Assembly (NCBI GenBank): GCA_013398015.1
Contig: VZRR01010733.1
Span: forward strand, 1-64,000
Direction: 5' to 3'
DNA length: 64,000 nucleotides
Source: Oreocharis arfaki
Lineage: Eukaryota > Chordata > Aves > Passeriformes > Paramythiidae
The notes under the pieces are model-generated. The model was not told the DNA's origin and made no database searches. It saw only the letters and a list, made by a program, of their open reading frames with translations. This document shows positions 12,301 to 22,300 of this stretch, piece by piece. The position numbers and the translations under genes are program-made. Numbering within the stretch: position 1 is the first letter of the stretch; every line of letters begins with the position of its first letter.

Positions 12301-15300
12301 CTTCCTTCAATAAATATTTATCCATAAGTTAAATACTCGTTATTTTATAATACCTTCTTCTTTTATTAATGCATCTTAGGGGGGAGAGGTGGGAGAGAGA
12401 GACAGTATGTGTGTGTTAAGATACACATAACATCTTCCACACATTCAGTGTTTCTTTCTTTTTTTGGAAAGTTGTTACAGCTACCGTAGTAGAAGCTATG
12501 ATAAAGGTATTTATTTTACAGCAGGATAACAAAAACCCCACATGCATTCTCTCTTAGTATTTTCAGAATAGCTAGAACTATTTTTAGATGTTAACAATAG
12601 ACACTTACCACACCTCTAAATGATGGTGGAATGAGGCCACAATAAATAGGGACAAATGAACTACATATTAAAGCCTGTAAGAAAAGGAGACCATATAAAT
12701 TAAATGTTAAATTAACTATTCCATTACTGACATTAATATTTATCTTTTTTTTTTTTCAGATGTTAGCAAAAACAGCCAAGCAATGAAAAAATTCCCCAGT
12801 GAGAACACTTGAACACAAAATGGGGAGAAAAAAGAGGGTAATGATCAAGCATTATTTTAAACAGGATGAGTGTATGCCACATCTTTTTTTAATCATACTC
12901 CATCTAAAAAAAATTGTCAGACTCACTGAAAGACCATTTCTAGGAATGATGATCAGCAAGGAAAAGATTATGATCATTCACTCCAGCTCTACATTTTTTG
13001 AGTAAAATAATAATGACTGGGGACACAAATATCAGCATCCTGGGATCATGTGAAATTAGCTTTGCAATTGACATTGCGTGTTTTTCAAAGCTGTTTTTGA
13101 CTGTTTCTTGATCACTGCTTTTACAAGAATGACCTTAAGTTCTTATAAGGCTATAGTTTCATTAGATCCACTGCACTTTGAAGGTATTTATCCCTTTTTA
13201 TGACTGATCCCTCACACCTCCTCCCTAAAACAGTTCACAGACACATTGACTGGGAAAACCAGGATGTAAATCTGGTGTAAAAAAGCTTGAATTCCTCTTT
13301 AAAACACTGTCAGAGTCACAATACCCGAAATGTTTAAAGTAGAAATCCAACAGGTGATGTTAAAGGGACCTAGGATTATAGACGTTTCTAAAAGTTGCCA
13401 AAAAGAAACATACCTGTATAACTTCTTCTTTCGAGTTAAAATTAGATATCAAGGCATTTTTGCCATCTGATACTCTGGTTAGTGAAATACACAGTCTGCC
13501 CGATGACAGCTGGTGCGTGTTTTCTGGAAGATTTCTCATCAGCCCATCTCTTATAATCTTTATCACATTAAAGGAAGGATGAAGAGGACCAAGATTTCGC
13601 TTTCTAGCTTCTTTGGCTAGTGCCAGAACATCTGCACAAGCCTGAGCTGAAAGGAAAATGCATTGCATTTAACAGCAGAAGGTATGTCAAAAAACACAAC
13701 CCACACTTGGACTACTAATAAAGTGTATCTAGAGCTCCAACTTCTCTCTCTTACTGCTGGAATGAAAATTCAAGAGCTTTTTAACAGATTAAATAACTGT
13801 CCAACATGTTTAAGGAGTTTAGGAGTTTTCTGAGACAAAGAAATCACTTCAGACTTTCAAAAAGAACTCCTGGTGAAGATGAAGCTACTTATATGTCATT
13901 AAGATGTAGATTCTGAGTGTAAAATACCCCTGTGAGATGCTTGCATTAGGAATTATTCATCCCAGAAACACATTCTTTGAAGGAGAAAACAAAAAAGATG
14001 AACCAAACTTAAGGTTTCAGGGCACGGTTTCTCCTCACTGATACATAAACAGACTAAAGGGAGCATGAAGTGTGGCCTGGTGGCAATGCCAGGAGGGAAG
14101 TTTTTAAAGCAGTGGGTAAGGAATGTGGAGGAGATCCATAATACACCACACAGGTGTATTTTTACAAATAGGTGCATTTTTACAATAACAGACACATAAT
14201 AATTTTTTCTCCAATTAAATGTACGTTTGGGAACTTCAAACCACTGCAGATAACAGGTCAGTTCCTGAAGAACACTAAAATCCTTTCAACATTTCGCCAC
14301 AGGAGGAACAGCAGCTCATCCACCTGCAATGTTTTATTTGAACTTAGAATGTCATGTTTTTCCAGGGCACACTTTGATGAAATTGCTTGTCAGCTTGGTA
14401 GAGGAAAGGAGGGAAAGGTCAACATAACACCTTATCAACCTGAGTGATAGGCTACAAGGTCTTCTAAAAGTATTTTTAGACCTTACATACTTGAACTTAC
14501 TAGAACAGATAAAAATCAATCTATCAGGTTAAATGTGAGCACTGCACTGGCAAAAACTCTGCTTAAGCCTTTGAGCCTGGATTAATTTCCAAAAATATTA
14601 CCCTTCAAATAGCAGTAACTAAACATTTATCATTCTCAACCAAGAGTCTGTGTCCAAAAGAGCATTTCTAAAAAATCTGAGGTATCAGACACACTCCATT
14701 TTTACCACTTCACTTCTTTCATTCCATCCTCACAGAAGGAAATCTTGGGCCACAAATCCACGGACACCGGTAGCTTGACCCCACCTCCCACCCCAGAAGA
14801 CAACAAACAATTTAGACACAGCTCACTGTTCATGGCTAAATATATGTATATCTTAGTAAAACACATTTTACATGCAAACAAAAAAATTGCACAAGTCACA
14901 TTCTGACGAGTGAGAAAGTTATTTCCAAAAGCAGAGTGAGGCAGTTCTAGCAGTTCTAATTTTTCATGCATCCAGATATTCATTACCACATCCCTTTTTT
15001 AATTTAGCAATGCTCAATCTTCTAAACTTCCTAAAGATAGCCATCTTGCAGGAGTCCAAAATACTGAACTACCAGAACTCTGGCCAGGAAGAACAGTCTT
15101 CGAGCATATGCAGTAATTACCTTTTCCAAACTAAATACAGTTTTGAAAGCTTATGCAGCAAGCAAGTCACTTGCTTGTTCTAAAACACAAACCAACAGCA
15201 AACAAATACATGCAATTTGATTTAGCTGTTTACCCATCTTCTCCACATACAAGAATTTCTATGCTTGAAGTAGTTCATAGGAAAAAAAAAAAAGCAAAAA

Positions 15301-18300
15301 AAAAAAGCTGACATATTTTGTTTATTGTAACCTATTTTAAACCCAAGAAGGGCTCCAAATCAAGAGGAAAAAAAAAAGAAAATTTCTGTCTAGGAGTATG
15401 TGATATTAAAACACTGAAAATTTACAAAGCTTTTCATTATTAATTCAACAGATTTCTAAGTATCCTAACTCCTTCTGCTTCTCCTTTCCTTTTCCAACAG
15501 GACTAAAATACAGTTACCTCTTAGGTGGGTGTTTTCCAAAAGAGGAACTTCTCCAAAAGGGACCAAGGGCTAGAGCTCAAGTCAAACTGGGATTTTAGGC
15601 AGACCTTGGTACATCCATTTTATTTTTGAAACACAGGAGAGCTAAAGAAGTGAATCTTCCTAATAAATGTGAACTGTTTCTTGTTATAGTTCTGCATTCC
15701 TATTTTTAATTGTTCGTTAACTGTTAATTTGTTTCACAGGGTAAAACCTGAGAAGTTTACTGCACAGAGTAAAACTTGACATTATATTTGCAGCCTCCAC
15801 TAAATCTGCTCTCTTTAAATGCCCCACTGGAATGGATGATCACAGCACCATCAAAATACCAGATCTCCAGGACATCCAAGGAGTGCAACTTTAACATTCC
15901 AGTTTGGAATAGCCTGGAATGCACTTCATCCTCAAAACAACACCCATGGCTAAGCTTCCCAACCTACCCCAAATTTAATGAGAGAAACCTCTTTGTCAGT
16001 CTGTAAAAGCACACTTTTTCTTCCCCATTCAATGGCTAAGGATTATATTTATCCACATCTGAAGTTCCACAGACTCTCTACCTGTCCAGCAGGTAATGTG
16101 AATCACAGAGAAAACCCTTCACTTAAAACACCTGGTTACAAGGCTGTAAAAAATGAAATATGCTCTTCAATTCCAGCCACAACACCTGCTCACAGATGTG
16201 CCCACCCAGTTTTGTGTGCACCAGCACACAGACCAGTTCAGGGCTGGGTCCTGCCAAGCCCAAAACACCTCCAAGGTTGGAGATCCCACAGCCTCTCTGA
16301 GAACCTGTTCCATTATTTTACCACCCACATGGCAAATGTCTTTTCCTTACACCTCATCTGAATTTACCAGGTTCTAGCTTGTGCCTGCTGCCTCTCATCC
16401 TTCTGCTCACCTCTGGGAAGAGCTGGGCTCTGTCTACCCACAGTAAAATACAACTGTGAAAAGAAACATGGGACTTACACCTCCAACTGCAGGAATGACA
16501 AATACTGCACTTTAAAGTGTATCAGAATAAGAGAGGCATACGATGCAGTCACAAAATACATCCTATTATTAGAAAACTGTGTTTCTTTAGAGCTTATTTA
16601 CCATTCTCTGCTTTCACACAGGCTCACAAAATCTCACAGCTAGAGATTCAGCATGGGAATACCTTATTAGTTTTGTCAATTTACAGCAATTCACAGATTT
16701 TAGAATGTGGGTGGTTTTGAATTGTCTTCCAACATTCCCAAGTGATGCTTTTTCCCAGTAGAAACACACTTGCCCATGGAATCTGCTACCTTGGACAGGG
16801 ACTGCACGCATATTCTATTAGTTACAGAAAATCAAAAATCTCAGTTGGCATGTAAGATTGGTATTAATTGGGAAAGGTAATAATTTGAAGTCTGCAACTC
16901 TCAATTATTAAGTGCTAAAAGATTTAAAGCTGTTATTAACTTATACTGCCAAACAAACAATATACATTTTCTGGGTTTAAGAGTGCTTGTAATATTTAAG
17001 ACAGCTTCCTTCTCAAATCATTTACAATGACTTAAGACTTAAAACTGGGTATGTTCTAAAAATACCAGCCATTGGGGAAAAATATTATTTGTTTTAAAAG
17101 CTGATATCAGGCTCAAAATAACTCAAGTGTGTCATGTTCGGACATTACAGCAAAATTAAATTAAGTAGCACAAGTTTACTGCTAAAGCTTTGAAGAAATT
17201 AAGCTTATGTTCTAGAGCTCAGTGGCTAGAGCAGCAGGGACAAGCATTTCAGAGCACTACTCTCCCATAATTACAGAGAATTTCTGCTTGTTTTAGTCAC
17301 TGAATTTTGTCCTCAGAAATTTAAAAGCAAAACCCACAAACCTCTCCAAACTCAACAGAGGTACTCATTGTTCTTCTCCTTTTCTAAGACAAAATCTGAA
17401 TTTACAAAATCCCCTAGTTCTAAACCAGGCAAGAGTGCTGCTAGCAAAAACAATCAGTGTGGAGTAATGAACTAGACGAGCTTTACTCAGTGGATTTCTT
17501 TAGTATAAAGAGAAAACTATTTTCAGACTTCCATGTATTTCATACAGTTTTTTAAACTGCAATCTAGTCGCTATCCTAAACACCTTGCTATTTTGATAGC
17601 TTTTATCAAGTTTAATTCATTAGAAAAATGTATATTCATGAGCCCTAAATAGGTAAAGGTAAGGCACATTTTCCATACCGCTAGAAAATAAGTGTGTATT
17701 TCACAAAGCACACTATATTCAGTTGCAAACTAACATCTTTTATCTGGCATAAATACAACACAGGATTACCTCTGTTACTGAAACGACAATTAAAATCTGT
17801 GATTTTAATCAATCCACCGTTTCTAATCATACGCCTAAGCGACCTTTGCAACATACACCGCGCCCAGATTAAAGAGGAAAAGCATGTTAAAGCTAACCTA
17901 AGCCCTGACCTTAACTCTCTTAGCCTTACCCCAGAAAGGAGCAGCTTTGGAGGAAGCAAGATAAAGCTATCCGGCACTCCGCGTGCAGGGAGATGCTCTA
18001 TTTCCCAACCAAGCGCAAACACTTTGTTTACAGCCGATGACAGGGCTGCCCGACTTGCTTCGGAAGGTGTTAGGGCTCAGCTGCCTCCCGCTCTCCCAGT
18101 TAATTCCTGGACTTTGGACAGGGGCGGTGAGAGCAGCCCCTCAGAGGGATACGCACGGCAGTAACTCCGACCTTTCGGCTACGCAAGCGTGGGAACCGCA
18201 TCGGGCATCGCCAAAACCATTCCCTGCGCCAGGGACTCCGTTCGGATTTAATTCCACCCACGGGCACACGTTTTAGTGGCAAAGAAAAGGAGAGAATCGG

Positions 18301-18623
18301 AGCCAGCCCGACCCCGCCCGGTCTGAGGGACGCGCGGCCCGAGCGCTCCCCGGGGCCCTGCCCGCCGCACCTGCCCCTTCCCCGGGGCTCGCCCCGCCGC
18401 TCGCCTCGCCCCGCTCCCCCCGGCCCCGCCGCTGACCCAGAGAGCCGCCCCCGACGAGGACGGCGCCGGCGAGCGCTCCGGCGGAGGCGCCGTAGATGTG
18501 CCGCGCGTCGCGGATGACGTGCGGGGCGCGCTCCTGCAGGCAGGTAGCGGCGCCGATGTGGTAGACGCCCAGGAAGCCGCAGCCGGCGAAGGACACGCTC
18601 CAGCCGCCCTCGCGGTCCAGCAT
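3076..18623 (-). CDS. PNPLA3: Patatin-like phospholipase domain protein, PNPLA3-like (adiponutrin), complete, 9 exons
   Basis: Nine exons join in phase (187+233+66+210+61+219+133+117+292 bp) to 505 codons plus stop; every intron is GT/AG. The family acts on triacylglycerol and retinyl esters at lipid droplets. Seen: glycine-rich oxyanion loop GCGFLG at residues 14-19, nucleophile elbow GASAG with Ser47, and DGG with Asp166, so the Ser-Asp dyad is intact. Residues 1-232 are well conserved; 253-325 is a divergent linker; 326-408 is the conserved C-terminal region (MLPYTLPVESA); 409-505 is a variable acidic tail. The start ATG has A at -3 and gives the family's usual N-terminus; an in-frame upstream ATG at 18824 lies in promoter-like DNA and is unlikely. 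Introns from the 5' end are 4790, 739, 2696, 1098, 2093, 332, 1173 and 1109 bp. PNPLA3 is preferred over PNPLA2 or PNPLA5 because of motifs such as LPPSF-type GLIPPSFRGV and VLGEIC, and because it is divergent to SULT4A1. The length is close to human ATGL (504), so an ATGL-like ancestral form is possible. Confidence 0.9.
3629..3897. repeat. TCTTC pentanucleotide / polypyrimidine tract in PNPLA3 intron 8
   Basis: Nearly pure TTCTC units for about 85 bp, then interrupted TTCTC, TCTTT and CCCTTCTC variants to about 3897. All pyrimidine on the plus strand and all purine on the sense strand of PNPLA3. An A-rich stretch follows at once. The long open frames here are repeat artefacts. Confidence 0.95.
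4477..4593 (-). CDS. PNPLA3: PNPLA3 exon 8 (residues 370-408)
   Basis: A 117-bp exon, CCTGCAG acceptor, GTAAAG donor. It encodes LVNWFPDMPADVRWMQEQL, matching the W-L/F-PDMP-D motif that follows the hydrophobic region in PNPLA3, then a short helix ending LLCTA. Confidence 0.86.
5767..5899 (-). CDS. PNPLA3: PNPLA3 exon 7 (residues 326-369)
   Basis: A 133-bp exon encoding FPMRVISYLMLPYTLPVESA, which is very like the human PNPLA3/PNPLA2 C-terminal hydrophobic region thought to help droplet binding. Acceptor CTTAAG and donor GTAAGG. No long ORF marks this exon because stops lie close on both sides. Confidence 0.86.
6232..6450 (-). CDS. PNPLA3: PNPLA3 exon 6 (residues 253-325, linker)
   Basis: A 219-bp exon, phase 1 to 1, CTTTCAG acceptor. 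It encodes a basic, poorly conserved linker (HAKRRKLTENN) and then the more conserved LEKSIFESLPPRLRK. The donor is AAAG|GTGCTT, which is weak; it is chosen because it keeps the frame into exon 7. Confidence 0.82.
8544..8604 (-). CDS. PNPLA3: PNPLA3 exon 5 (residues 233-252)
   Basis: A 61-bp exon encoding VLGEICEQGYSDALKFLKEN plus the first base of a Gly codon. TTTGCAG acceptor and GTATGT donor. The matching short exon in the family has the same length and phase. Confidence 0.88.
9238..9262. repeat. TTTTA pentanucleotide microsatellite
   Basis: About five tandem TTTTA units in PNPLA3 intron 4. Confidence 0.85.
9703..9912 (-). CDS. PNPLA3: PNPLA3 exon 4 (residues 163-232, catalytic Asp166)
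   Basis: Begins RYVDGG directly after the acceptor, with Asp166 as the second member of the catalytic dyad, and continues with NTITVSPFAGECDICPK and NLYRLTQALFPPEPK. It is 210 bp, phase 0 to 0, with a GTCAGC donor. Confidence 0.92.
12609..12674 (-). CDS. PNPLA3: PNPLA3 exon 3 (residues 141-162, contains the site matching human I148)
   Basis: A 66-bp exon with a TTACAG acceptor and a GTAAGT donor, phase 0 at both ends. It encodes 22 residues ending GLIPPSFRGV. Counting from the start Met, residue 148 is Val (codon GTC), at the position of isoleucine 148 in human PNPLA3. The exon is too short for a simple ORF scan. Confidence 0.9.
13414..13646 (-). CDS. PNPLA3: PNPLA3 exon 2 (residues 63-140)
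   Basis: It is preceded by a pyrimidine-rich TTTCAG acceptor and ends CAG|GTATGT, phase 0. It encodes KEARKRNLGPLHPSFN and ISLTRVSDGKNALIS, which are typical of the PNPLA2/3 patatin domain. Confidence 0.9.
13647..18436. other. PNPLA3 intron 1
   Basis: A 4.8-kb intron. Apart from the CR1 fragment at 16257-16442, I see only AT-rich unique-looking sequence, becoming GC-rich after 17900 as it enters the CpG island. No hidden exon is required, since exons 1 and 2 join in phase. Confidence 0.7.
16257..16442 (-). mobile_element. Old CR1 LINE fragment (minus orientation) in PNPLA3 intron 1
   Basis: Diverged match to the CR1 3' region read on the minus strand. It keeps the recognisable series CACCTCCAAGGTTGGAGA, then CTGTTCCA, then GTGCCTGCTGCCTCTCATCC, then a GAAGAGCTGGGCTCTGTCT-like block in the order expected for CR1. 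Heavy divergence implies an ancient copy. It is a fragment with no coding capacity. Confidence 0.7.
18437..18623 (-). CDS. PNPLA3: PNPLA3 exon 1 (residues 1-62)
   Basis: Starts at the ATG whose complement is at 18621-18623 and ends at a GGTCAG donor, phase 1. It encodes the oxyanion loop (G14, G16, G19) and the catalytic GASAG elbow (Ser47). It is very GC-rich and lies inside the CpG island. The donor is weaker than GTAAGT but is the only one that keeps the frame into exon 2. Confidence 0.88.
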
Positions 18624-18767
18624 GATCGGCGGGGGGACGCGCGCTAGGGCCGGCGGGGACACAGACGCTCCGGTGGCGGCGGCCGCTGCCCGGCGACTGA
18701 GCGCGCTCGGCGGGGCCGCCCTGCGCGTTACACGGCGGCCGCGCCCCCGCCGCCAGCCGCGCCGCAG

Positions 18768-18843
18768 CCAATCCCGCGCCGCCGCTCGGTGGCACAAGGC
18801 GCCCCAGCCAACCAGAGGGCACATGCAAATGAGGCCCCGCCTC
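18768..18843 (-). promoter_or_regulatory. PNPLA3 proximal promoter motifs: inverted CCAAT, octamer, GC box
   Basis: CCAAT at 18768-18772 reads ATTGG on the gene's strand (NF-Y type). ATGCAAAT at 18823-18830 is a perfect POU octamer (ATTTGCAT on the gene's strand). GGAGGCGGGGC-like sequence on the minus strand around 18832-18843 fits an Sp1 box. They lie 145-220 bp upstream of the ATG. No TATA box is evident. The motifs are seen; their use is inferred. Confidence 0.5.
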
Positions 18844-18917
18844 CTGTCGCCCCTGCCCGGTGCAGGGCGCGCTCCCGGCGGGAGCGATCCGCGGCCTGAG
18901 TCCCGCGTCGCTCGTTT

Positions 18918-18985
18918 CCCTCGGTCCTCTCGGTCCCCTCGGTCCCCTCGGTCCCCTCAGACCTGGCGGTCCCCTCAGACCCTTC
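18918..18985. repeat. Short CGGTCCCCT tandem repeat
   Basis: About six imperfect copies of a 9-10-bp unit (CTCGGTCCC, CTCAGACC variants) in the CpG island upstream of PNPLA3. Confidence 0.75.
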
Positions 18986-19111
18986 GGAACCCTTGCCTCG
19001 GGCGGCCTCCGCCGGTCCCCTAGCCCCGCCTGTCTCCCGCCCAGTCCCCGCCCCGAGCGAAGCGGTCCAGAGGTGTGCGGCCCGCCCCCCGCACTTCCGA
19101 AGCCGCACGGC

Positions 19112-19215
19112 GCACTGTGGGGTGCGGGGTTCGTGAGGCACAGTAGGGTCTGGGGTCAGTGAGGCACAGTGGGGTCCGGGTAGGTGAGACACAGCGGGGT
19201 CTGGCTCGGTGAGCT
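19112..19215. repeat. About 30-bp GTGAGGCACAG minisatellite, 3-4 copies
   Basis: Successive blocks of GTGAGGCACAG(T/C)(A/G)GGGTC separated by G-rich spacers, at 19132, 19161, 19183 and in decayed form near 19207. It lies at the outer edge of the CpG island. Confidence 0.7.
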
Positions 19216-19364
19216 GGGGTGGCGGCAGCCGGGGTGCGGAACGCGCCCTGTGGTCCGCAGGCAGGAAAGGAAGGGATCTGGGATCTGCCAGGAACGGCGG
19301 GGCAGCGGGAGGCGGCACCGCTTCCCCCAGCCCATGCGGGCCGTGGGAGGTGCGGGCTTAGCAA

Positions 19365-22300
19365 TTACCCCGATTATCCACGGCTCAAAGGAATCCGCTG
19401 CACCAGCGTGTGCAAGCCTTCGTATTACATTATCTTCTCTGTTTAATACTCCTGAAACTTAAAGAGAAGAAAATTCATGGTGATAATAATACCAGGCTTG
19501 TAACAAGAAGAGTGTAGAATAATCAGCTTTCAGGTTGCCATTTCAATCTGCAAACAATTCTGTGTTCGTGTTCTACCAACATTTTACGGACAGAAGTTCA
19601 AGCAAAGCAGCTGAGTGCCATCTGAAGTCTAGATCAACATCATCTGGCAGAGTTTCAGTAGTACCAGCTGACTGATGCACCAAAACTAAGTGTCAGGTAC
19701 TGGTAGACTTCTGGAGGTCTCATAATCTTTTAAGAATCTGAAGACCTCATGCTTTCAGCTCTGCAAGCTTATTTTCCTAAACAATAGTTCAGATATTTCT
19801 GTGTAGTGCTGCATTGCAGGCCAGAGATAGGCTCTAAATGATTTTCTGCTCAAGTCATCTTAAATGCATCTGAACACATCCAGGTAGGGTTTAGCTCCCT
19901 GTAAAAGGGGCAGGTTTCCTCTAAAATTTGTAAGAGGAACTGGCAGTTGTATGTGATTCCAGTCACCACAAATCCCAGAGTTTCCATTAGGCTCACCCTG
20001 CAATGCTGGTAGAGATTGAGTAGCTCAAAAGGGAATTCCCAAAAATTACCTTGCCCAGCAGGGAGCTCCCCAGAGCTCGACTATGAAAATAAAACGGAGA
20101 ACAGCATGTCTGAAATCCTCCAGGGTTTAATTGCTTCTCTCAGGACTGCAGAAATCCTCTTTAGCTACCTGCATGCAGCATTACGTCATAAAAATGGGAT
20201 GTTATAACAGCTCAAAAGAGTCCGAGAGGAGTTCATGCTTTCCAAATACACCTAGGAGAGATTATGCTGTGAGACCTTTTATTTATAGAAAGCACTGCCA
20301 TGAAGAGAGCAGAATGCAAGATCTTTTTCAATCTGAGTGGTCTTGAAGTCGCAATTCTGCCTCTAAGTGAGCACCACAAGCACTGGGCCATATTTCCAGT
20401 TTTCCCACTTCTAATTTAGCTCTCTAGCCACTTCTGCCTTGTTGGGCTATTCAGTTTCATCCATTCATCATTTTAATGAGCAGAGCAAGGAGTGTCCTAA
20501 TCCCAGTCCTGCCTGTCTTTAAGGTGCTTTTTGTTATTTAGAGGAAAGGAAGGTGTGAGATTGAACCCCTTCCAGTTCACAGGGAAGGAAGATGATGAAA
20601 AGGGAGATGAGACCTCATCTTCCTAGAAGAGTCTTCTTTCATTAGAAATATGATTGTGACTCCTGGAATTTTTCCATTCTCTTCTAAAGGAAAGGCCCAG
20701 ATCTGCTGTATTTTGTAAACTCTTCGTGTGTGCTCTCATGCTAATTAGTCAAACCTTAAGTGTGGGAGAGTGCCACTTCTTAATCCATGTTTTGGAAAAT
20801 GGACACCAAGGTGTTCAGAGAGGGACATTTCTGGGAAACCACAGAAATCTGACAGAGCCAATTAAATGGCAGGCAAGCAGGGGATTTTCAGAACATTATC
20901 ACATCAATAGGTTTTTCAGGGCTAAGCTCAGTTTTGCTGGTAGGCATCAACTCTGTTTAAAAATGGGTTTTTATCCCTAAATTGTCACTAGAAGGCTCTT
21001 CCTGAACCACATTTCTTGAATAGTCCTGTAAAATGTTCATAACCATCTGCTCCTCTGCCTTGGGTCCTTTGACATTAGTGTTTCCTGCATAACACTGACA
21101 ATGGTAAGAGTGCTGAGCTTTATTCCCTTTACCCCCCATTCTCTGGCACTCGGGGAGCTGAGCTCCTCTGGCTTCCTCTCATGACACAGGTGCTACAAAT
21201 GCTCCCCAACCAGTACTGCAACTGGTCCTTCAGATGAGGCTTCCCTAGAGCTCTACACAGACCTTGCTAGGGAAGCTGAATCACAGATTTTGATTACTTG
21301 TACTGTGATGAACTGGTAAATCCAGGTCCTTCTCTATCTCAGCTTACATCAGTGTGTTTAAGTGCATTGCAATCCCCCCAGTACACATTACCAAATTTGT
21401 TCCCAACGCTGGACTCCCCTTCCTACATATGCCCAGCCTTTTTCAGTGTGTCTGTGTCTTCTTGGGCTGCTTCTATCAGATAGTGCAATTTCTCCACTAC
21501 ATCATCTCTAGCTTAGCAAAAAACATCTCTTGCAACAAAAAAAAAAAAAAAATCCCAACAAACAAAAAGATTTTAGCTGAGGTACATCAAGACAGGATGG
21601 ATCCCATCAAGAAAGGTGATACAACCTTGTCACAAGTACTACCAACCCTACTGCAATTGTACAAGATGCAGTTTCAAGATTTATATCAAGTTTATATCAA
21701 GTTTTTGATCCAGTTTATATCAAGTATTGTTGACAAGTATCAAGTCCTGTTTCTATCAAGTATCACTCCATGTACTATATGCTGCAGTCTGGGTTGCAGA
21801 CACATCTTCAATATTTTACTGAATCAAGTCCATAATAATTTCCCCAGAATCAAGTCCATAATAATTTCCCCATCATTCCAGTAATATGAATTAAGGCCTG
21901 AAAGGCCTCATGAGGAAAATCAGATATATTTCATTGGGGTTCTAATCTACCAGGAAACTTGCATGCAGCTTGCAAACTTCTGTAAGCAGACACCAACCCA
22001 ACCCAATGTCTGGCACATAAACTCAACAGGCACACCTTCCATCTGTCATTTAACCACCCTTCATCCTTTCCATTTAGAAGCCATGTTAATTATGATACAG
22101 ATGTGCCATTTTCCTAAGATGTGGACTTAATAAAATCTTTCGTACAAAAAGAGAGACACTGATAGTGCACTCATAAGGTGCCTTTAACTCCTCAGAAGAA
22201 AAATATGATTTAAGTACCTGAAGGTAGCTGAAGGCATATAATTTATAGGAAAAGGAACAACATAGGATGGAGCACCAGCAGGAGGTGACAACCAGTACTG

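Larger units (their letters stand above)
18300..19360. promoter_or_regulatory. CpG island over PNPLA3 exon 1 and promoter
   Basis: A sharp rise in GC and CpG content between AT-rich flanks, covering exon 1 and about 700 bp upstream. This is the usual form of a vertebrate promoter. Long open frames on both strands here reflect the lack of AT-rich stop codons. Confidence 0.85.

Noticed and set aside
18624..18824. In-frame upstream ATG adding 67 residues to PNPLA3
   Set aside because: The extension covers CCAAT and octamer motifs, is Arg/Ala-rich and lacks likeness to the family, while the ATG at 18623 gives the usual N-terminus.
18100..18828. 242-codon minus-strand open frame over PNPLA3 exon 1
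   Set aside because: It is in another frame from the patatin motif; it is arginine/glycine/proline-rich, as expected for a CpG island without stops.
21354..21884. 176-codon plus-strand open frame
   Set aside because: It runs through a poly-A tract and local TATCAAGT repeats; no recognisable motif and no nearby splice partners.
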